A DNA stretch of 64,000 nt. Origin: Thiohalocapsa halophila (GTDB lineage: Bacteria > Pseudomonadota > Gammaproteobacteria > Chromatiales > Chromatiaceae). The notes below the pieces were generated by a model. It made no database searches, was not told the origin of the DNA, and was given only the letters and a program-made list of their open reading frames with translations. The stretch's first letter is position 1, and each line of letters starts with the position of its first letter. Shown in pieces: positions 55,600-61,291 of the stretch. A program made the translations under genes and the position numbers. Where the stretch lies: contig NZ_NRRV01000021.1 of NCBI RefSeq assembly GCF_016583825.1, forward strand, positions 21,444-85,443, read 5' to 3'.

Positions 55600-56573
55600 T
55601 GCTTGCCCTCGAACTTGCGCACGGTGTACTGCTGCACGGCGAGGCCGGCGACATTGACGATAAAGGTGATGAGCAGCAGCACCAGGGCCGCATACATGAG
55701 CGCCTGCACCTCGACGGCGCCCGCCTCCGGGAAGCTCGACGCGAGCAGCGATGCGAGCGTGTTGGCCGGCGCGAACAGGGACAGGCTGATCTGGTTGGCG
55801 TTACCGATGAGCATGGCCAGCGCCATGGTCTCGCCCAGCGCCCGGCCGAAGCCCAGCACCAATGCGGCGAGGATGCCGCTGGAGGCGGTCGGCAGCATGA
55901 CCTTGAGAATGGCCTCCCACTTGGTGGTACCCATGCCGTAAGCGGCCTCTTTGACTTTGTAGGGAATCCGCCGGAAGGCGTCCACCGAGATCGCCGCCAC
56001 CGTGGGCAGGATCATGATGGCCAGCACCAAGGCCGCCGGTGCCAGACCCGGACCGCTCAGATCCGTTCCGAAGAGCGGAAACCAGCCCAGGTTCGTGTGC
56101 AGCCAGTCCGCCACCGGCCGGATGACAGGGATCAGCACATAGATGCCCCACAAGCCGTACACGACTGACGGTATGGCCGCCAGCAGCTCGACAATGGTGC
56201 GGAACACCAGCGCGAGCTTCTGATGAATGAAGTCCTGCGTCAGGAAGATGGCGATGGCGATACCGAAGACGCCGCCCAGCAGCAAAGCCAGCAGCGAGCT
56301 GTAAAGGGTGCCCCAGATCTCTGGCAGGACACCAAAGACCTCTTTGTTGACATCCCAGGTGGTGCCATACCAGAAGCCGAGTCCATACTCGCTCATCGCC
56401 GGCAGCGCCTGCTTGCCGAGCTCCCAGAGAATCGCGATTACCAGCAACACGATGATGCCGGCACAGGCGTACGCGATGCCGCGGAAGACGGAGTCTGTGC
56501 CACGCTCGCCGCCGCTCGGCGGCCGTGTGATGGAGCTGGCCGAGTCCGCTTTTTGGAAGGGGTTGGTCGCCAT
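55596..56573 (-). CDS. pstC: Phosphate ABC transporter permease PstC (second system)
   Basis: A 325-residue permease with six helices and the EAA-type loop EAAYGMGTTKWEAILKVMLP. It is the compact form, unlike the 421-residue PstC of the first system. A 365-base region with a strong hairpin separates it from pstS E upstream; pstA overlaps its end. Confidence 0.94.
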   Translation of the reverse strand: MATNPFQKADSASSITRPPSGGERGTDSVFRGIAYACAGIIVLLVIAILWELGKQALPAMSEYGLGFWYGTTWDVNKEVFGVLPEIWGTLYSSLLALLLGGVFGIAIAIFLTQDFIHQKLALVFRTIVELLAAIPSVVYGLWGIYVLIPVIRPVADWLHTNLGWFPLFGTDLSGPGLAPAALVLAIMILPTVAAISVDAFRRIPYKVKEAAYGMGTTKWEAILKVMLPTASSGILAALVLGFGRALGETMALAMLIGNANQISLSLFAPANTLASLLASSFPEAGAVEVQALMYAALVLLLITFIVNVAGLAVQQYTVRKFEGKQ

Positions 56574-56938
56574 GGTCGTTACCTGATCGTCTGCCTGGCT
56601 GTGATCCGAGGAGCTGTCCGGGCCTAAGATCGTGATTGAGAGGCCGACTCAATCGTCGTCCCCCGCGATGGCGTCGGCGATAAGCCCAAAACCCCGCCAT
56701 GCCGGGCGTGGATTCTAGGCCGGCGTGACTGCCCTTGTCTCCATGACACCCGGCGGTCTGCCCGACGGTCACCGACCGGGATGCGCGGCGCCTGATGCCG
56801 GGCGGCGAGCTTGCGCCGGCTCGTTCAACGGACTGCGGCCCCCGGGCCAAGGCCCGGGCCGCAGGCAAAGACACGGGCTCGGGAAGCCGATCGGCATGGC
56901 TGGTGCCGGCCGGCGCCCCGAGCCCGGTGGCTTTCGGC
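56574..56938. other. Long intercistronic region between pstS E and pstC
   Basis: A 365-base gap inside the second Pst operon with no gene. It contains a very stable hairpin (56833-56864) about 75 bases after the pstS stop. This layout typically lowers transcription into the permease genes relative to the binding protein. Confidence 0.5.
56833..56864 (-). terminator. Stable intercistronic hairpin downstream of pstS E
   Basis: The arms CTGCGG..CCCGGGCC and GGCCCGGGCCGCAG pair over 14 bases with a two-base bulge and an AA loop. No T-run follows. It may act as an attenuator or 3' stabiliser separating pstS from pstCAB expression. Confidence 0.5.
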
Positions 56939-58009
56939 TTACTGGATGACCTTGGCGGCTTCCCGCACCTGCTCGATCACGTCATCGGGCAGCGGCACAT
57001 AGCCGAGTCCATCCGCTTGACCCTGCGCGGCCTCGCTCGTGGTGTAGTTGAGCAGGTTCTGGATCACCTCGAGCTTGTCGTCCTCATAGTCCGTGTAGAA
57101 CAGCAGCCAGGTCATGGATGCGATGGGGTAGGCGTTCTCGCCTGCCGGATCATAGACCCAGGCACGCAAGTCGGGAGCGCCGCCGGGCAGCGTGCCCTCG
57201 GGGAACTCGGCGCTGGCGATGGCCGCAGCACCGGACTCAGGACCGGGCGCAACGAAATTCCCGGCCTTGTTCTCCAGCTCGGCGACCTGCTTGTGCCCGG
57301 TGAGCTTGGCGTAGCCGTACTCGACATAGCCGATGGTGCCCTCGTTCTGCTTCACCTGCGCCATGATGCCGTCGTTCTTCGGCGCCTTGATGAAGTTGGC
57401 CTGGCTCGGCCAGTTCGGCGACTTGGAATGACCCACATCCTTGAACCCCGGATAGATTTCGCTCAGGTGACCGGTGAACACATAGCTCGTGCCGGAGGAG
57501 TCGGAGCGGACAACCACGGTGATCTTCTCATCCGGCAGATCCGAATCGATCTCGCTCCAGTTGGTAATCTCGCCGGAGAAAATCTTCGGGTAGACGTCGC
57601 GCGGCAGCTTCAGCTCGTCGACACCCTTCAGGTTGTAGGCCAGCACGACCTCGCCCGCGGTCATGGGCAGCAGGACCACGTCCTTGCCTTGCTTCTCGTT
57701 GACGACCTTGATCTCCTCGTCGCTCATCGCCGCGTCGGAGCCGGCGAAGTCCACAGCACCCTCTTGCAGGTCCTTGATGCCGGCGCCACTGCCCTTGGCC
57801 TGGTAGTCGACCCGGGCACCTGTGGGGTTGAATTCCTCCTTGACCTTCTTGTCGGTGGAGAACTGCTTGAACCAGGCTGAGTAAATCGGGAACGGAAAGC
57901 TGGCGCCGGACCCGTTCAGCTTGACGTCGGCCTGCGCCGAGGCGGAGACGCCCAGCGTCGCGATGGCGCCCGCCAGGGCCGCCGTCTTCATAAGATGCGT
58001 GTAATTCAT
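56939..58009 (-). CDS. pstS: Phosphate-binding protein PstS (paralogue E, second Pst operon)
   Basis: A 356-residue periplasmic protein: signal peptide ending ASAQA, then DVKLNGSGASFPFPIYSAWF, FAGSDAAMSDEE and VRSDSSGTSYVFTGH. All phosphate-contact motifs are conserved. It is the first gene of the second operon. The ATG at 58009 gives a proper signal peptide; the longer frame to 58132 does not. Weak PHO-box-like pairs lie about 250 bases upstream. Confidence 0.92.
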   Translation of the reverse strand: MNYTHLMKTAALAGAIATLGVSASAQADVKLNGSGASFPFPIYSAWFKQFSTDKKVKEEFNPTGARVDYQAKGSGAGIKDLQEGAVDFAGSDAAMSDEEIKVVNEKQGKDVVLLPMTAGEVVLAYNLKGVDELKLPRDVYPKIFSGEITNWSEIDSDLPDEKITVVVRSDSSGTSYVFTGHLSEIYPGFKDVGHSKSPNWPSQANFIKAPKNDGIMAQVKQNEGTIGYVEYGYAKLTGHKQVAELENKAGNFVAPGPESGAAAIASAEFPEGTLPGGAPDLRAWVYDPAGENAYPIASMTWLLFYTDYEDDKLEVIQNLLNYTTSEAAQGQADGLGYVPLPDDVIEQVREAAKVIQ

Positions 58010-58471
58010 GGCTCTGAGTGCTCCGTGAGTCGTGGTGAGCTCAGGACGCGGCGCCCTGTCGGCCGCGGCCTGCCGGGGAGGATGCCCGGACGTTCTGTGC
58101 GCCACCCGAGCCGGGCTGGAGGTCCCGACCACAGGTAATGCGGCAACCGCAATCGGGCCTGTTCATGGCCCCGGCGCCCCAGACGCCGAGCCACGAACCA
58201 ACAGGCATCGACAACTGCCTGAGACGTGACTCCGGGGTCGGAGCGCGCCGCGTATTGTGACGACGCGATGCGGCGAGTTCGTGAATTTTTGATGACGGGA
58301 TCACGGCTTGCGTGCCTTCTGTGCAGCAATCGCCGACATCGTGCGCGGACCGGGACGCGCTGTCCATTGCTTCCTTTGCAGCCGCCGCAAGGCTCTTTTG
58401 TGCCCGGCGGCGTTGGGCATGATCGCAGCTGGCGTTATCTTGAGGACATTGCCAATCAGGAGAGCGCGAGC
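58010..58471. other. Divergent region between pstS E and cytochrome b561
   Basis: 462 bases with no gene. Two weak PHO-box-like pairs are at 58257-58298. The remainder is GC-rich, with short frames that look random. Confidence 0.4.
58257..58298 (-). promoter_or_regulatory. Weak PHO-box-like pairs upstream of pstS E
   Basis: Plus-strand GTGACGA-N4-ATGCGGC (58257-58274) and GTGAATT-N4-ATGACGG (58281-58298) each show 11-base spacing of degenerate half-sites. They read toward the minus-strand pstS E. The second half of the last pair is good and the others are poor. Confidence 0.3.
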
Positions 58472-59071
58472 ATGCGGCTCAGCAATACTCAAGACAGCTA
58501 CGGGCTCCTGGCCGTTACCCTTCACTGGCTCGTGGCCATCACCGTGGTCGGCCTGTTCGCCCTCGGCCTCTGGATGGTGGAGCTCACCTACTACGACGAC
58601 TGGTACCGCAGCGCACCCGCCATCCATAAGGCCGTCGGCGTGCTGCTGTTTATCGTCGTCGCGCTGCGGCTCGGCTGGCGCACGCGGGGGCCGCGCCCCG
58701 CCCCCGTCGCCAGTCACTCGACGCTGGAGCGCCGTGCCGCGGCAACGGCCCATGTCCTGCTGTATGCGCTGCTGTTTGCGGTGATGCTGAGCGGTTACTT
58801 GATCTCCACCGCCGACGGCCGCCCCGTCGACGTGCTCGGCGTCTTCCAAGTGCCCGCCCTGATCAGCGACCTGCCCGGGCAGGCGGACATCGCCGGCAAG
58901 GTGCACCTCTACCTCGCCATCAGCCTGGTGTCGCTGGCGGGCCTGCATGCGCTGGCGGCGCTGAAGCACCACGTCATCGACCGCGATCCCACACTGCTGC
59001 GGATGCTGGGCCGCGACCCGGCACGCAGCCCGCGCGGCCGCCGGGCGCCGGCGCCGCCGCTGGACTCCTGA
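58472..59071 (+). CDS. Cytochrome b561
   Basis: A 199-residue four-helix b-type cytochrome. Heme-ligand histidines sit in LAVTLHWLVA (helix 1), APAIHKAVG (helix 2) and IAGKVHLYLA plus LAGLHALAALKHH (helices 3-4). Bacterial b561 proteins transfer electrons across the inner membrane, often from quinol or superoxide. AGGAGAG lies 8 bases before the ATG at 58472; the upstream extension to 58226 is not likely. It pairs with the YceI gene 63 bases downstream, a common partnership. Confidence 0.9.
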   Translation: MRLSNTQDSYGLLAVTLHWLVAITVVGLFALGLWMVELTYYDDWYRSAPAIHKAVGVLLFIVVALRLGWRTRGPRPAPVASHSTLERRAAATAHVLLYALLFAVMLSGYLISTADGRPVDVLGVFQVPALISDLPGQADIAGKVHLYLAISLVSLAGLHALAALKHHVIDRDPTLLRMLGRDPARSPRGRRAPAPPLDS

Positions 59072-59134
59072 GCACCAAAGGCGCCCGCCGCGAGCGGGCC
59101 CGCGTATAACCCCAACCGACCGGAGACATCCACC

Positions 59135-59752
59135 ATGACCATTTTGCGCACCTCGAGCACCGCCGTCGGGAGCCTGGCCGTCGCTGCCGCCATCGCCGCC
59201 GCCGGCCTGCTGCCGACCACCGCCGCGGCCGAAGTGGAGAAATACGTCATCGACACCGAGGGCGCTCACGCCTTCATCCAGTTCCGCATCCAGCACCTGG
59301 GCTATAGCTGGCTCTACGGGCGCTTCAACGACTTCGGCGGCAGCTTCACCTACGACACCGATGATCCGGACAACTCCAGCATCCAGGTAGACATCGACCC
59401 CGCGAGTCTGGACTCGAACCACGCCGAGCGCGACAAGCACCTGCGCGGCGAAGACTTCCTGGACGTCGACCAATATCCGGAGGCCGGCTTCGCGAGCACC
59501 GCAGTGACCTGGCACGAAGACGGCACCGGCACCGTCACCGGCGACCTGACGCTGCGGGGCATCACCAAGCCCGTCACCCTCGAGGTGGAGGAGATCGGCG
59601 CCGGCCCCGACCCTTGGGGTGGTTATCGCCGCGGCTTCGAGGGCAGCACGAGCTTTCCACTGAAGGACTTCGGCATCGACTACGACTTGGGCCCGGCCTC
59701 CACCGATGTGGAAATGATCCTCTCGGTGGAGGGCATCCGCCAGGACGGCTGA
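59135..59752 (+). CDS. YceI-family periplasmic protein
   Basis: A 205-residue protein with a signal peptide ending TTAAA, then a lipocalin-like YceI barrel: YVIDTEGAHAFIQFRIQHLG, FDPDSQ-like DIDPASLDSNHAERDKHLRG and TGDLTLRGITKPVTL. The family binds isoprenoid chains such as ubiquinone and is frequently encoded beside cytochrome b561. Probably a periplasmic quinone-like ligand carrier. Confidence 0.92.
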   Translation: MTILRTSSTAVGSLAVAAAIAAAGLLPTTAAAEVEKYVIDTEGAHAFIQFRIQHLGYSWLYGRFNDFGGSFTYDTDDPDNSSIQVDIDPASLDSNHAERDKHLRGEDFLDVDQYPEAGFASTAVTWHEDGTGTVTGDLTLRGITKPVTLEVEEIGAGPDPWGGYRRGFEGSTSFPLKDFGIDYDLGPASTDVEMILSVEGIRQDG

Positions 59753-59799
59753 GGGCCGGCTCGGCATCCGTAGCCGCTGCGCGGCAGAGCGCGCAGCGC

Positions 59800-59820
59800 G
59801 CACCGGCTTACGGTGCCTTT
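59800..59820 (+). terminator. Probable terminator after yceI
   Basis: A GCACCG/CGGTGC stem with a five-base GCTTA loop is followed by CTTT. It ends where the converging small gene ends. Confidence 0.4.
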
Positions 59821-59951
59821 CAGCCCCCCTTGCCGGTCAGCGATTTGAACATGCTCACCACGCGGTCCTGGAGCTCCTTCGCCCAGGTGGGCTGCGGCAG
59901 GTTCCAGCCGATGACGATACCCACTGCGGTCCAAAACAGGATGTTCAGCAT
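59820..59951 (-). CDS. 43-residue single-helix membrane protein
   Basis: A 43-residue protein, MLNILFWTAVGIVIGWNLPQ followed by a charged C-terminus ending MFKSLTGKGG. One membrane helix (residues 3-16) is followed by a basic, amphipathic tail. A strong ribosome site GGAGGAG lies 6 bases before the ATG at 59951. Its codon use resembles the neighbours. Function is unknown. It is converging with yceI and lies between it and pstS F. Confidence 0.6.
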   Translation of the reverse strand: MLNILFWTAVGIVIGWNLPQPTWAKELQDRVVSMFKSLTGKGG

Positions 59952-60187
59952 TTCGATCTCCTCCGGGCTTTGGGAAAGGCGATAACGCCGCCATTATCCT
60001 CGCCCTGCGAAACCCTGCACGGCGTATCGCCGACCGCCTGCACGCGGCTGCCCCTGGCACGCCGCGCAAGCCCTGCCGGCGGCCCATCGCTGTGCCACAA
60101 TGATGGGCTTAACCCTCGCACCAGATCCGGCGGCCTGCGGCGTCGCGCGATGGGGCCGAACGGGGCGGATCAGGGCGGGCAGACGCC

Positions 60188-61291
60188 ATGCATGAGCGCA
60201 AACACACGCATACGTCACTGCTGCGGGCCGCCGTGCTCGCAGGCGCCGCTGCCTTCTGCGCGGGCGTCGGCGCGGTCGCCGCAGAGCCGCGCCTCGCAGG
60301 CGCCGGGGCCAGCTTCCCCTTCCCGCTGTATGCCACCTGGCTCAAGCAGTTTGCACGCGACCCCGCCGTCCGCGCGACCTACAACAGTACCGGTGCACGC
60401 GTGGACTATGCCGCCACCAGCAGCGATGCCGGTGTCCGGGCGCTCGTCGCGGGCGAGGTCGACTTCGCGGGCTCGGACCGTTCCATCGACGACGACGATG
60501 AGGCCGAGACCATCGAGCGCGGCGTCGTCGCGCTGCCGATGACCGCCGGCAGTGTGGTGCTGGCCTATAACCTGCCCGGCGTCGAGGGACTGCGGCTGCC
60601 GCGGTCCGTCTATCCCCGAATATTTTCCGGTGCCGTCAGCAGCTGGAGCGACCCGGAAATCGCCGCCGCCAACCCCGGCATGCTATTGCCCCCGCAGGAC
60701 ATCGTCGTGGTCGTGCGCGCCGATCCGGCCCGCGCGACGGACGTGCTCACCGCCCATTTGAGCGCCGTCGACGCCGACTTTCGCCGCGACATCGGCCGCG
60801 CCCGAGCGCCCGATTGGCCGGCAGACGCCGGCTTCATCCGTGCATCCCTCAACGACGGGGTCGCCGCCGCAATCGCCCGCACACCCGGCGCCATCGGCTA
60901 TCTGGACGACGGCTACGCCAAGCTCGCGGGCTGGCGGCAGGTGGCACTGCTGGAGAACAAGTCCAGGCGCTTCGTCACCGCCGGCCCGGAGACCGGCGCC
61001 GCCGCCCTCGCCGCCGTGCCCTTCCCGGATGCCGAGCTGCCCGGCGGCGCCCCGGACCTGCGCGCCCAGGACCGCGACCCGGGCGCCGACAACGCCTATC
61101 CCATCACCGCCATGACCTTCATGCTCTTCTACGCCACCGGCTACACGGGCGAGCGCGCCGCCGCCGTCCACGACCTCATCGACTACTGCGTCAGCGACGC
61201 CGCCCAAGAACAGGCTCCCGGTCTCGGCTATGTGCCGCTGCCGGACGCCGTGCTGAGCCGTGTCCGCGACGCTGCGGGAGCCATCCAATGA
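60188..61291 (+). CDS. PstS-like protein with altered phosphate loop (paralogue F)
   Basis: A 367-residue periplasmic protein with a signal peptide ending AVAAE. N-terminal features match the other PstS (AGAGASFPFPLYATWLKQF, FAGSDRSIDDDDE). The loop that in siblings is R-S-D-S-S-G-T reads R177-A-D-P-A-R-A, so the Ser, Gly and Thr that contact phosphate are replaced. Overall fold motifs such as NDGVAAAIARTPGAIGYLDD are kept. Its stop overlaps mfd as ATGA. Probably a divergent or repurposed binding protein; phosphate binding is doubtful. Confidence 0.82.
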   Translation: MHERKHTHTSLLRAAVLAGAAAFCAGVGAVAAEPRLAGAGASFPFPLYATWLKQFARDPAVRATYNSTGARVDYAATSSDAGVRALVAGEVDFAGSDRSIDDDDEAETIERGVVALPMTAGSVVLAYNLPGVEGLRLPRSVYPRIFSGAVSSWSDPEIAAANPGMLLPPQDIVVVVRADPARATDVLTAHLSAVDADFRRDIGRARAPDWPADAGFIRASLNDGVAAAIARTPGAIGYLDDGYAKLAGWRQVALLENKSRRFVTAGPETGAAALAAVPFPDAELPGGAPDLRAQDRDPGADNAYPITAMTFMLFYATGYTGERAAAVHDLIDYCVSDAAQEQAPGLGYVPLPDAVLSRVRDAAGAIQ

